Below are positions 1 to 5,692 of a stretch of DNA of 15,022 nucleotides, piece by piece. The translations under genes were made by a program, and so were the position numbers. Below the pieces are notes generated by a model. That model saw only the letters and a list, made by a program, of their open reading frames with translations, had not been told where the DNA came from and did not search any database. This DNA is from an uncultured Nocardioides sp. (GTDB lineage Bacteria > Actinomycetota > Actinomycetes > Propionibacteriales > Nocardioidaceae), in assembly GCF_946885725.1 (NCBI RefSeq), contig NZ_CAMPGZ010000096.1, positions 1-15,022 on the forward strand, written 5' to 3'. Position 1 is the first letter of the stretch, and each line of letters starts with the position of its first letter.

Positions 1-237
1 GCGTTCGGGCCGCGCGGTACGCCGCACAACTTCCAGAACATCGGCGCCGCACCGGGACGGCTGCTCGTGATCACGTCACCGGCCGGTGCGGAGCGGTTGT
101 TCGAGGACTACGCCGCGCTGCTGCCCGGCCCCGTCTCCCGGGACCGGTTCGAGCAGGTCGCCCGCGACAACTGGGTCGAGTTCGTCGGGCCGCAGCTGAA
201 GGTCTCGGACCCCCTGGAGGTGCCGGTCGACTCCTGA
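1..237 (+). CDS. Cupin-domain protein, C-terminal part
   Basis: The window opens inside a plus-strand reading frame that encodes 78 residues and ends at TGA 235-237. The visible part begins AFGPRGTPHNFQNIG and continues GRLLVITSPAGAERLFEDYA. The P-x-G-x-x-H-x-F-x-N pattern is the second conserved cupin motif, with the His as the usual metal ligand, followed by the closing beta strands and a helical tail. This is typical of quercetin-2,3-dioxygenase-like small cupins in actinobacteria. The N-terminal part with the first His/Glu motif lies upstream of the window, so substrate and true length cannot be judged. A hairpin follows the stop codon. The cupin fold is fairly safe; enzymatic activity is unknown. 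Confidence 0.8.
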   Translation, partial: AFGPRGTPHNFQNIGAAPGRLLVITSPAGAERLFEDYAALLPGPVSRDRFEQVARDNWVEFVGPQLKVSDPLEVPVDS

Positions 238-252
238 CCCGCAGAGCACGGC

Positions 253-280
253 GGGCCGGGTAGTGTGAGTGACCCGGCCC
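253..280 (+). terminator. Stem-loop after the cupin gene
   Basis: Perfect 9-bp inverted repeat GGGCCGGGT (253-261) and ACCCGGCCC (272-280) with a 10-nt loop, 15 nt after the cupin stop. There is no T-tract, as is common for actinobacterial terminators. A second small hairpin with a TTCG-type loop follows at 288-304. Intrinsic termination is inferred from position and symmetry. Confidence 0.5.
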
Positions 281-336
281 CTCGAGATCGTCCCTTCGGG
301 ACGACCGCCCAACGCCGGAGGAAATGAGCGGACGCG

Positions 337-603
337 GTGTCGTCCCCGAGCTCGTCCTTACCCGACTCGAGGTTCCCCCTGCCGTCACTGGCGCGGGCGG
401 CGGCAGACTTCCGGGCCGCGCGAGCGCGCCTGGACGCCAAGGGGAAGGACGTCGCCCATCACGACGCCGCGCTGCTGACGCTGCACAACGCGCTCCGCAC
501 CTACGTGCGCGCCCTGGAGCGGTCAGGGCTTCCCGTGGCGGGCAAGCTCGTCAGCGAGCTGAGCATGCTCGACAACCTGGAGCGGAAGCGGTCGTTCCGC
601 TAG
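337..603 (+). CDS. Small hypothetical protein, helical
   Basis: Encodes 88 residues from a GTG start to TAG. An in-frame TGA at 325-327 blocks any earlier start, so GTG 337 is the first possible one. GGAGGA at 317-322 is the only nearby ribosome binding site and sits rather far away (14 nt). After a Ser-rich first 12 residues the protein is predicted helical and mixed-charge (LARAAADFRAARARLDAKGK, then DAALLTLHNALRTYVRALE) and ends in a basic ERKRSFR. It has no signal peptide and no Cys. I do not recognise a family. The frame was chosen over an overlapping Arg/Ala-rich frame (324-662) because its composition looks like a real soluble protein and it stops before the terminator. It converges on the antiporter gene. 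Confidence 0.55.
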   Translation: MSSPSSSLPDSRFPLPSLARAAADFRAARARLDAKGKDVAHHDAALLTLHNALRTYVRALERSGLPVAGKLVSELSMLDNLERKRSFR

Positions 604-640
604 CTCGCGCGGGGCGGGGTGCTGCCGTTCGGACAAGGCG

Positions 641-675
641 TCCCGCCCGGGTGTGCCGCTGACCACCGGGCGGGA
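641..675. terminator. Probable bidirectional terminator
   Basis: Perfect 10-bp inverted repeat TCCCGCCCGG (641-650) and CCGGGCGGGA (666-675) with a 15-nt loop, midway between the convergent small gene (ends 603) and antiporter gene (ends 740). Symmetry and position suggest it stops transcription from both sides. The rest of 604-739 shows nothing else I can support. Confidence 0.6.
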
Positions 676-739
676 TCACTACTCACCCCGTGCCCCTGAC
701 GGGCCGGAGTGAAACGTCCGGGTCCGTCCGCCTTGCGGC

Positions 740-2035
740 TCAGGAGGTACGGCGCTGGTCGAGCCGGCGCAGCCACGGCGTCGCGGTGATGCCGTGCAGC
801 AGCACGGACGCGGTGATCGTGAAGCCGACCGTCGCCCACAGGGCGTCGTGGTCGCCGAAGTCGCCGTGGCTGGTGGCGTAGGCGAGGTAGAACAGCGAGC
901 CGACGCCGCGCACGCCGAAGAACGCGACGGCGAGCCGCTCGCGGGTGTCGAACTCGTCGTCCTTCGGCGCGAACGGGAGCAGGGCGACAGCACCTGACAG
1001 CGGACGGACGACCAGGAGCAGCAGCACGCCGATCACCGCGCCGGACCAGGTGAGGTGCTCCAGCAGCCCGTTGGACAACGACATGCCGAGCAGCAGCAGC
1101 ACGATCAGCGTGAGCAGCCGCTCGAGCCGCTCGACCATCGCGTGCATGTGCTGGTGGTACTCGTGCCCGCGCTCGGCCGACCGGATCGTCATCGCGCAGG
1201 CGAAGACCGCGAGGAAGCCGTAGGCGTGGGCGACCTCGGCCAGACCGTAGGACAGCAGCACGGCGGCCAGGGCCAGCAACGGCTCCCCGGTCTCCGCCAG
1301 CCTCAGGGACGGTGCGGGCGCGCGGAACGCGATCCGGGCGAGCAGCCACCCGATGACCATGCCGATCGCCACGCCGACCACGACGCGGCCGACGACGTCC
1401 CAGGCGAGCCAGCCGAGCGCCCAGGACCCGACGTCGGACGACCCGGCCAGCGCGATGGCGGCCATCACGAACGGGAACGCGAGCCCGTCGTTGAGGCCGG
1501 CCTCGGACGTGAGCGCGAAGCGGACGTCGTCGTCCTCGTCGATGCCCTCGTGCTCCTCGGCGTCGTCGTCCAGCGCGGTCGGACCGCTGACCTGGACGTC
1601 CGACGCCAGCACCGGGTCGGTGGGCGCGAGCGACGCACCGAGCAGCAGGGCCGCGGCCGGGGCGATCCCGAGGAGCCCCCAGCCGAGCAGCCAGACACCG
1701 CCGATGCACAGGGGCATGGCGATGCCGAGCATCCGCCAGGTGCCGGCCCAGGACGACCAGCCGCGCAGGTTCGAGAGCCGCAGCGGCCGGTCGAGCGCGA
1801 GCCCGACGCCCATCAGCGCGACGATCACCGTGAACTCGGTGAGGTGCTCGACGAACGACAGGTGGTCGACCGGCGACAGCGACACGTCCTCGCCGAACGG
1901 CAGCAGCCCCATCAGGGCACCGACGCCGAGCAGCACCATGGGCGCCGACACCGCTTGGCGGTGCAGCACCGTGGGCAGCACCACGGCGAGGAGGAGGGCT
2001 CCTCCGACGAGCGCGTAGACCAGGTCCGGTGTCAT
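740..2035 (-). CDS. CPA1-type cation/proton antiporter
   Basis: 431-residue integral membrane protein of the Na+/H+ exchanger (CPA1) family, which exchanges cytoplasmic Na+ or K+ for protons. Hydrophobic segments run along the whole chain (about 12 membrane spans). Two family signatures are clear: APTDPVLASDV at about 137-147 and SEAGLNDG at 177-184, where N182-D183 are the expected ion-binding pair. Between them lies an unusually acidic stretch (156-170, 11 of 15 residues Asp/Glu). The start is ATG 2035, 19 nt after the sigma-factor stop codon. The ribosome binding site is poor, so expression may depend on translation of the upstream gene. The arrangement suggests cotranscription with the sigma factor and a role in stress pH or salt homeostasis. 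Ion specificity cannot be read from the sequence. Confidence 0.9.
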   Translation of the reverse strand: MTPDLVYALVGGALLLAVVLPTVLHRQAVSAPMVLLGVGALMGLLPFGEDVSLSPVDHLSFVEHLTEFTVIVALMGVGLALDRPLRLSNLRGWSSWAGTWRMLGIAMPLCIGGVWLLGWGLLGIAPAAALLLGASLAPTDPVLASDVQVSGPTALDDDAEEHEGIDEDDDVRFALTSEAGLNDGLAFPFVMAAIALAGSSDVGSWALGWLAWDVVGRVVVGVAIGMVIGWLLARIAFRAPAPSLRLAETGEPLLALAAVLLSYGLAEVAHAYGFLAVFACAMTIRSAERGHEYHQHMHAMVERLERLLTLIVLLLLGMSLSNGLLEHLTWSGAVIGVLLLLVVRPLSGAVALLPFAPKDDEFDTRERLAVAFFGVRGVGSLFYLAYATSHGDFGDHDALWATVGFTITASVLLHGITATPWLRRLDQRRTS

Positions 2036-2054
2036 CGCACCGGTCTCATGCCGA

Positions 2055-2891
2055 TCAGGCGCTGAGGCCTGCGCGCTCGCGGGCGGAGGTCTCGAGCTGG
2101 CGGCGCAGCTCGGCCAGGATCTTCTTGATCAGGCGGGACACGTGCATCTGGGTGACGCCGATGTCGTCGGCGATCTCCTGCTGCGTCGCGCCCGCGAAGA
2201 AGCGCAGGTGCACGATGCGCTGGTCGCGCGCGTCGAGCTTGGCGACGAGGGGCTCGAGCAGCACGCGCGCCTCGACGGCCTGCCACTCGTCGTCCTCGGC
2301 CGGCAGCAGCTCGGCGAGGGACACCGAGCCCTCCTGGTGGGGCGTGGCCGGCTTGTCGAGGGACATCGGCGTGAAGCAGCCGGTGGCCGCGAGCGCCTCG
2401 ATCACGCGGTCCTCGGTCTCGTCGAGGTGCGCGGCGATCTCACTCGGGCGGGGCGACCGGCCGAGCGTCTGGTGCAGCTCCTCGCGGGCGTCCTGGACGC
2501 GCGGCTGCAGCTCCTGGACCCAGCGCGACGGACGGACCGTCCAGCCGTGGTCGCGGAAGTGCTTGCGGAGCTCGCCCCGGATGCAGGGGGCGGCGTAGCT
2601 GAGGAACTCCGAGCCGTACGTCGGGTCGAAGTTGCGGGCGGCGTGCACCAGGGCGACGTACGCGACCTGCGTCAGGTCGTCCAGGGACACTCCGCGGTTG
2701 GCGTAGCGCTGGGCGATGCGGCGGGCCGGGCCCATGTTGAGCACCACCACCTCGTCGATCAGCTGCCGGCGCGCGGCCGGGTCCTCCGTCTTCGCGGCCT
2801 CGAGCAGGAGGGCGGACGTCGTCCGCTCGCGGGTCGTCGGGGCGGCGGATTCCTCGGTCTGGGCCGGGGTGACAGAGACGTCGATCGTCAT
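2055..2891 (-). CDS. SigB/SigF/SigG-family RNA polymerase sigma factor
   Basis: 278-residue group 3 sigma-70 factor of the SigB/SigF/SigG type, which directs RNA polymerase to stress or developmental promoters. Region 2 covers about residues 44-125 (NMGPARRIAQRYANRGVSLD, LTQVAYVALVHAARNFDP, then SEFLSYAAPCIRGELRKHFRD and RPSRWVQEL). Region 3 follows, and region 4 covers 215-265 with a helix-turn-helix at about 236-258 (TQQEIADDIGVTQMHVSRL). The start is ATG 2891 with GGAG 7 nt upstream; a GTG at 2954 is rejected because it overlaps the predicted promoter -10 region. A GTTT-N16-GGGTAG promoter upstream suggests autoregulation. No anti-sigma or anti-anti-sigma gene is visible in the window, so control of activity must be encoded elsewhere. 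It is not named further because actinobacteria carry many paralogues. Confidence 0.93.
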   Translation of the reverse strand: MTIDVSVTPAQTEESAAPTTRERTTSALLLEAAKTEDPAARRQLIDEVVVLNMGPARRIAQRYANRGVSLDDLTQVAYVALVHAARNFDPTYGSEFLSYAAPCIRGELRKHFRDHGWTVRPSRWVQELQPRVQDAREELHQTLGRSPRPSEIAAHLDETEDRVIEALAATGCFTPMSLDKPATPHQEGSVSLAELLPAEDDEWQAVEARVLLEPLVAKLDARDQRIVHLRFFAGATQQEIADDIGVTQMHVSRLIKKILAELRRQLETSARERAGLSA

Positions 2892-2956
2892 GGTGGTGCT
2901 CCGTTCTGGTTCGTGGTCGCCGCCGTTTTCTCCAGCAGCGGGAGCCGGCCCCACAC

Positions 2957-2982
2957 CTACCCGGCCTCATGCGTGCCGAAAC
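2957..2982 (-). promoter_or_regulatory. SigB/SigF-type promoter of the sigma gene
   Basis: On the minus strand, GTTT (2982-2979), a 16-nt spacer, then GGGTAG (2962-2957). This is close to the published mycobacterial SigF and Streptomyces SigB patterns (GTTT or GNNT, 14-17 nt, GGGTAT/C). Transcription would start near 2950, about 60 nt before ATG 2891 and downstream of the alternative GTG 2954. It would make the sigma factor gene autoregulated. Confidence 0.7.
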
Positions 2983-3013
2983 TCGGGGCGGCTCCCACGC
3001 TGCTGTTCGAGAG

Positions 3014-3070
3014 GCCCTGACTAGCCGTGACGAGGTCGCGGCCGGGATCGGGTTTGAACCCGGTCAGGGC
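3014..3070 (-). terminator. Nested inverted repeats at the 3' end of the dehydrogenase gene
   Basis: Arms GCCCTGAC (3014-3021) and GTCAGGGC (3063-3070) are perfect complements that span the dehydrogenase stop codon. Inside them sits CGGGTT-TG-AACCCG (3049-3062). Together they could fold in the transcript just after the stop and separate the dehydrogenase from the sigma gene. No T-tract is present, so this is a modest call. Confidence 0.4.
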
Positions 3071-4248
3071 TGGAAGACCACCTTGACCATGCCCTCCTCC
3101 TTCTTCTGGAAGGTCCGGTAGGCGTTGGGCGCCTCCGAGAGCGGCAGGTGGTGGGTGGCGAACGTGTCCACGCCCCAGGGGTCGCCGTCCTCGAGCTTGG
3201 CGAGCAGCTCGTCGGACCAGCGGCGCACGTTGGCCTGACCCATCCGCAGCTGCACCTGCTTGTCGAAGAGCTGGAACAGCGGGATGGGGTCCATCGCCCC
3301 GCCGTACACGCCGGAGATCGAGACGGTCCCGCCGCGGCGTACGGCGTCGAACGCGGCGTAGAGCGCGGCCATCCGGTCCACCCCGGCGTTCAGCATCAGC
3401 GGCTCGGCGACCTTGTCCGGCAGCAGGCCGACCATCTTCTGCGCGGCCGTCATCGCGGGCGAGCCGTGCGCCTCCATGCCGACCGCGTCGATCACGGCGT
3501 CGGCGCCGCGGCCGTCGGTGAGGTCGCGCACCGCGTCGCCGAGGCCCTTCTTGCCCACCTCGTCGAGGTGCAGCGTCTCCGCGCCGCGCCCCTTGACCCG
3601 ATCGAGACGCTCCGGCACCCGGTCGACGGAGATGACCCGGCGGCCCTGCTCGAGGCCCATCCGGGCGGCCATGTCGCCGATCGGGCCGGCGCCGAGCACG
3701 AGGAGCGTGCCGCCGTCGGGCACGTCTGCGTACTGCAGCGCCTGCCAGGCCGTCGGCAGCACGTCGGAGAGGAAGACGAACCGGTCGTCCGACGGGCCCT
3801 CCGGCACCTTGACCGGCAGGAAGTCGGCGAACGGCACGCGCAGGTACTCGGCCTGCCCGCCCGGCACCTGCCCGTAGAGCTTGCTGTAGCCGAACAGGCT
3901 GGCGCCGGTGCCGTGCTCGCGGTTCTGGGTGGTCTCGCACTGGGAGTAGAGGTGCTGCTCGCACATCCAGCAGGAGCCGCAGCTGACGTTGAACGGGACG
4001 ACGACCCGGTCGCCCGGCTTCAGCGACGTCACGTCGCCGCCGACCTCCTCGACGATCCCCATCGGCTCGTGCCCGACGATGTCGCCCGGCTGCATGAACG
4101 GCGCGAGGGTCTCGTAGAGGTGGAGGTCGGAGCCGCACAGGCCCGTCGAGGTGACCCTGATGATCGCGTCGGTCGGCTCCTCGATCTTCGGGTCCGGGAC
4201 GTCGACGACCTGCATGTCGTGCTTGCCCTGCCAGGTGACTGCCTTCAT
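3064..4248 (-). CDS. Zinc-dependent MDR dehydrogenase (formaldehyde/alcohol dehydrogenase-like)
   Basis: 394-residue medium-chain dehydrogenase/reductase. The catalytic zinc site is visible as C38 (GLCGSDLH), H60 and E61 (GHEPMGIVEEVG). The structural zinc lobe is C90, C93, C96 and C104 (SCGSCWMCEQHLYSQC). The nucleotide-binding GAGPIG is at 186-191, with an acidic D following the next strand (VISVDRV), which favours NAD+. The length and the long insert around 105-130 resemble glutathione-independent formaldehyde-dehydrogenase-like members; the real substrate is unknown. The start is ATG 4248 with GGGAG 5 nt upstream. A SigB-type promoter lies at 4288-4312, back to back with that of the Lys/Gly-rich gene. 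A role in detoxifying aldehydes or alcohols under stress is inferred. Confidence 0.92.
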   Translation of the reverse strand: MKAVTWQGKHDMQVVDVPDPKIEEPTDAIIRVTSTGLCGSDLHLYETLAPFMQPGDIVGHEPMGIVEEVGGDVTSLKPGDRVVVPFNVSCGSCWMCEQHLYSQCETTQNREHGTGASLFGYSKLYGQVPGGQAEYLRVPFADFLPVKVPEGPSDDRFVFLSDVLPTAWQALQYADVPDGGTLLVLGAGPIGDMAARMGLEQGRRVISVDRVPERLDRVKGRGAETLHLDEVGKKGLGDAVRDLTDGRGADAVIDAVGMEAHGSPAMTAAQKMVGLLPDKVAEPLMLNAGVDRMAALYAAFDAVRRGGTVSISGVYGGAMDPIPLFQLFDKQVQLRMGQANVRRWSDELLAKLEDGDPWGVDTFATHHLPLSEAPNAYRTFQKKEEGMVKVVFQP

Positions 4249-4287
4249 CGGTGCTCCCTCTCTCGACGTACGTCGCTCTCCAGCGCA

Positions 4288-4312
4288 CTACCCGCAACTC
4301 GGCCGCTCATGC
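4288..4312 (-). promoter_or_regulatory. SigB-type promoter for the MDR dehydrogenase
   Basis: Minus strand GCAT (4312-4309), 15-nt spacer, GGGTAG (4293-4288). It fits the Streptomyces SigB pattern GNNT-N14-16-GGGTAC/T except for the last base. The expected start near 4280 leaves about 30 nt of leader containing the GGGAG ribosome binding site. Confidence 0.6.
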
Positions 4313-4317
4313 GGCAG

Positions 4318-4342
4318 GACTGCGACCGGTCGGGACGGGTAC
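4318..4342 (+). promoter_or_regulatory. SigB-type promoter for the Lys/Gly-rich protein gene
   Basis: Plus strand GACT (4318-4321), 15-nt spacer, GGGTAC (4337-4342). Transcription would start near 4350 and run into GAAGGAG at 4378-4384. The upstream end lies only 5 bp from the divergent promoter at 4288-4312. Confidence 0.6.
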
Positions 4343-4392
4343 CGCGCCTGTCCAGTCCTCCGTTTCCGAGACACGTCGAAGGAGTGATGGCC

Positions 4393-4617
4393 GTGCCCAG
4401 CAAGTCGGCGAACGTGAAGAACGAGAAGCAGTACGAGGCGCTCAAGGACAAGGGGATGTCCAAGCAGCGTGCCGCGAAGATCGCCAACTCCGAGGGGTCG
4501 TCCTCCCGGGGCGGGAAGCAGAGCGGCAAGGGCGGCGACTCGTCCCAGGGCGGGACGACCGCGCAGAAGAAGAAGGCCGGGAGCAAGGGCGGCAAGGCCA
4601 GCAGCAACAAGTCCTGA
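4393..4617 (+). CDS. Small Lys/Gly-rich protein, possible DUF7218-like
   Basis: About 74 residues beginning MPSKSANVKNEKQYEALKDK, then GMSKQRAAKIANS, followed by a low-complexity basic tail rich in Gly, Lys and Ser with repeated GGK/SGKGG units. The front part resembles small actinobacterial and haloarchaeal proteins I recall as DUF7218, from memory and unverified. The tail resembles histone-H1-like disordered tails, so nucleic-acid binding is possible but not shown. GAAGGAG at 4378-4384 is 8 nt from GTG 4393, the start chosen. ATG 4387 (adds MA) is only 2 nt from the same site, and GTG 4384 overlaps it. It is preceded by a SigB-type promoter and followed by a strong terminator, so it is probably a single-gene stress transcript. 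Confidence 0.75.
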   Translation: MPSKSANVKNEKQYEALKDKGMSKQRAAKIANSEGSSSRGGKQSGKGGDSSQGGTTAQKKKAGSKGGKASSNKS

Positions 4618-4643
4618 GCTCGCCCCGATCCGACCGGACACGA

Positions 4644-4688
4644 AGCGGGCGGGACCCGGTGCCACGGGGGCATCCGGCCCCGCCCGCT
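4644..4688. terminator. Probable bidirectional terminator
   Basis: Perfect 10-bp inverted repeat AGCGGGCGGG (4644-4653) and CCCGCCCGCT (4679-4688) between the convergent Lys/Gly-rich gene (ends 4617) and the reductase gene (ends 4731). The 25-nt loop can pair further internally (GGTGCC with GGCATC). Confidence 0.6.
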
Positions 4689-4730
4689 CGGTCGTTCTCG
4701 GGTGGTCGAGCCCGTCGAGACCACTGCCTG

Positions 4731-5354
4731 TCAGGCCGGGTAGTTGCTCCCCTTCAGCATCCGCGCCAGGTGTACGGCGTTGGCCGCGAGCGTCTTGGTC
4801 GTCTCGGCGGTCTTCTCGGGGGTGTTCTCGAGGTCCTGGTAGTCCGTGCCCTGCATCGCCTCGCCGACCCAGTAGGTCACGCCGTTCGCCGGGATCGTGA
4901 AGCCGGTGTCGTTGAGCGCCTGGAACACCTCGGCGCTCACGTGGTGCGCGCCGTCCTCGTTGCCGACGACCGCGAGCGCGGCGACCTTGCCGTAGGTCGA
5001 CATCCGGCCCTCGTCGTCGGTCTCCGACAGCTCGGCGTCGAGCCGCTCGAGCACCATCTTGCAGACGGCCGACGGCTGCCCCAGCCAGATCGGCGTCGCG
5101 ATCACGAGGATGTCGCTGTCGAGCATCTTGCGACGGATCGCCGGCCACCCGTCGCCGTCGCCCTCGTCGACCTGCACCCCGAACCGGACCTGCTGGTCGA
5201 TCACCCGCACCTGCTCGCCCTTGACGCCGTGGTCGGACAGGGCGCTCAGCACCTGCTCGCCGAGCTTCTCGCTGCTCGACTTCGTCGGCGCGGGCTTGAG
5301 GCTGCAGTTCAGGACGAGTGCGGTCAGTTCCGTCGAAGCGGTCGTGTCGGTCAT
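4731..5354 (-). CDS. Flavodoxin-fold NAD(P)H-dependent FMN reductase
   Basis: 207-residue protein of the NADPH-dependent FMN reductase/flavodoxin-like family. It has an N-terminal strand and phosphate-binding segment (TALVLNCSLKPAPTKSSSEK, residues about 11-30), the flavin-contacting ILVIATPIWLGQPSAVCKM segment in the middle, and a later VVGNEDGAHHV loop. Such enzymes transfer electrons from NAD(P)H through FMN to quinones or other acceptors; the physiological substrate is not evident. It has no signal peptide and is probably cytoplasmic. The start chosen is ATG 5354; a GTG at 5372 would add six residues with no family support. No Shine-Dalgarno is visible before either. It is divergent from the Pro-rich ORF, and a weak SigB-like site (5369-5394) lies just upstream. 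Confidence 0.88.
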   Translation of the reverse strand: MTDTTASTELTALVLNCSLKPAPTKSSSEKLGEQVLSALSDHGVKGEQVRVIDQQVRFGVQVDEGDGDGWPAIRRKMLDSDILVIATPIWLGQPSAVCKMVLERLDAELSETDDEGRMSTYGKVAALAVVGNEDGAHHVSAEVFQALNDTGFTIPANGVTYWVGEAMQGTDYQDLENTPEKTAETTKTLAANAVHLARMLKGSNYPA

Positions 5355-5368
5355 GGGTCTGTCGGTGC

Positions 5369-5394
5369 CCACCCAGCAGCCGGCCTACGCATGC
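5369..5394 (-). promoter_or_regulatory. Weak SigB-like site upstream of the reductase
   Basis: Minus strand GCAT (5394-5391), 16-nt spacer, GGGTGG (5374-5369). The -35 part overlaps the palindrome GCATGC shared with the divergent plus-strand promoter, but the -10 part lacks the key A of GGGTA. Low-confidence candidate only. Confidence 0.25.
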
Positions 5395-5413
5395 GCCCGC
5401 CGCGGCGGGGTAC
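5389..5413 (+). promoter_or_regulatory. SigB-type promoter for the Pro-rich ORF
   Basis: Plus strand GCAT (5389-5392), 15-nt spacer, GGGTAC (5408-5413). A start near 5421 would give about 30 nt of leader containing AAGGAG at 5441-5446. Promoter, ribosome binding site and ORF are correctly ordered and spaced. Confidence 0.6.
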
Positions 5414-5451
5414 CGCCCGGGGTCCTGTGGAGCACGTGGAAAGGAGCAGCA

Positions 5452-5613
5452 ATGCCGACCACGACGACGACCACGCTCACCGCTCCCCCCGTGGAGCCGC
5501 AGCCGACCGGGCCGAGGCCGATCGACCCCGACCTGCCGCAGCCCGACCCGCAGCCCGTGCCGACGCCGGAGCCGGATCCCGTGCCCCCGCCGCCGCCCGG
5601 TAGCGACGCGTGA
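5452..5613 (+). CDS. 53-residue proline-rich protein, unknown function
   Basis: A short gene with a textbook ribosome binding site (AAGGAG 5441-5446, 5-nt spacing to ATG 5452) and a SigB-type promoter upstream. The product begins MPTTTTTTLTAPP with a run of six Thr, then becomes strongly proline-rich and acidic, with PxP and PDP/PEP repeats and a PPPPP run before GSDA. In total 21 of 53 residues are Pro. It has no hydrophobic segment, so no signal peptide or membrane anchor, and should be a disordered cytoplasmic peptide. I do not recognise a family. The composition resembles the rigid linkers of TonB-like or SH3/WW-binding segments, but no partner is visible. It lies between the divergent reductase and the haem-oxygenase-like operon. 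Confidence 0.6.
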   Translation: MPTTTTTTLTAPPVEPQPTGPRPIDPDLPQPDPQPVPTPEPDPVPPPPPGSDA

Positions 5614-5633
5614 ACCGCCCCGGACCTGAACCG

Positions 5634-5648
5634 CCGAGCACGGCTCGG
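5634..5648 (+). terminator. Small hairpin after the Pro-rich ORF
   Basis: CCGAGC (5634-5639) and GCTCGG (5643-5648) with a 3-nt loop, 20 nt after the Pro-rich ORF and just upstream of the next promoter. It is the only terminator-like structure there; with no T-tract the call is weak. Confidence 0.3.
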
Positions 5649-5657
5649 ATGGAAACC

Positions 5658-5683
5658 GCATAGAGGGCGGTGCACGGGGGTAC
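5658..5683 (+). promoter_or_regulatory. SigB-type promoter of the redox/CDGSH/methyltransferase operon
   Basis: Plus strand GCAT (5658-5661), 16-nt spacer, GGGTAC (5678-5683). The ATG of the first gene is at 5693, 9 nt after GGGTAC and with no Shine-Dalgarno, so transcription probably starts at or next to the start codon (leaderless). The same GGGTAC-N9-ATG layout occurs at the SDR gene. Confidence 0.6.
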
Positions 5684-5692
5684 ACCCGCCGC

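Noticed and set aside
258..263. GGGTAG upstream of the small gene at 337 as another SigB-type promoter
   Set aside because: No GNNT occurs 14-16 nt upstream and the box lies inside the terminator-like palindrome 253-280.
1055..2065. Long plus-strand open frame opposite the antiporter gene
   Set aside because: Gln/Arg/His-rich composition with no domain; it is the antisense shadow of a clearly real membrane protein in GC-rich DNA.
3049..3062. Minus-strand GGGTTCAAACCC resembles a tRNA T-arm, suggesting a tRNA end or att site
   Set aside because: The pairing register does not allow a 5-bp T-stem with a 7-nt loop, no acceptor stem or anticodon arm surrounds it, and no integrase is near.
3148..4386. 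Plus-strand open frame running through the MDR dehydrogenase into the Lys/Gly-rich gene
   Set aside because: It is antisense to a well-supported zinc dehydrogenase and has a His/Val/Arg-biased composition; only the part from 4387/4393 has a ribosome binding site and a recognisable product.
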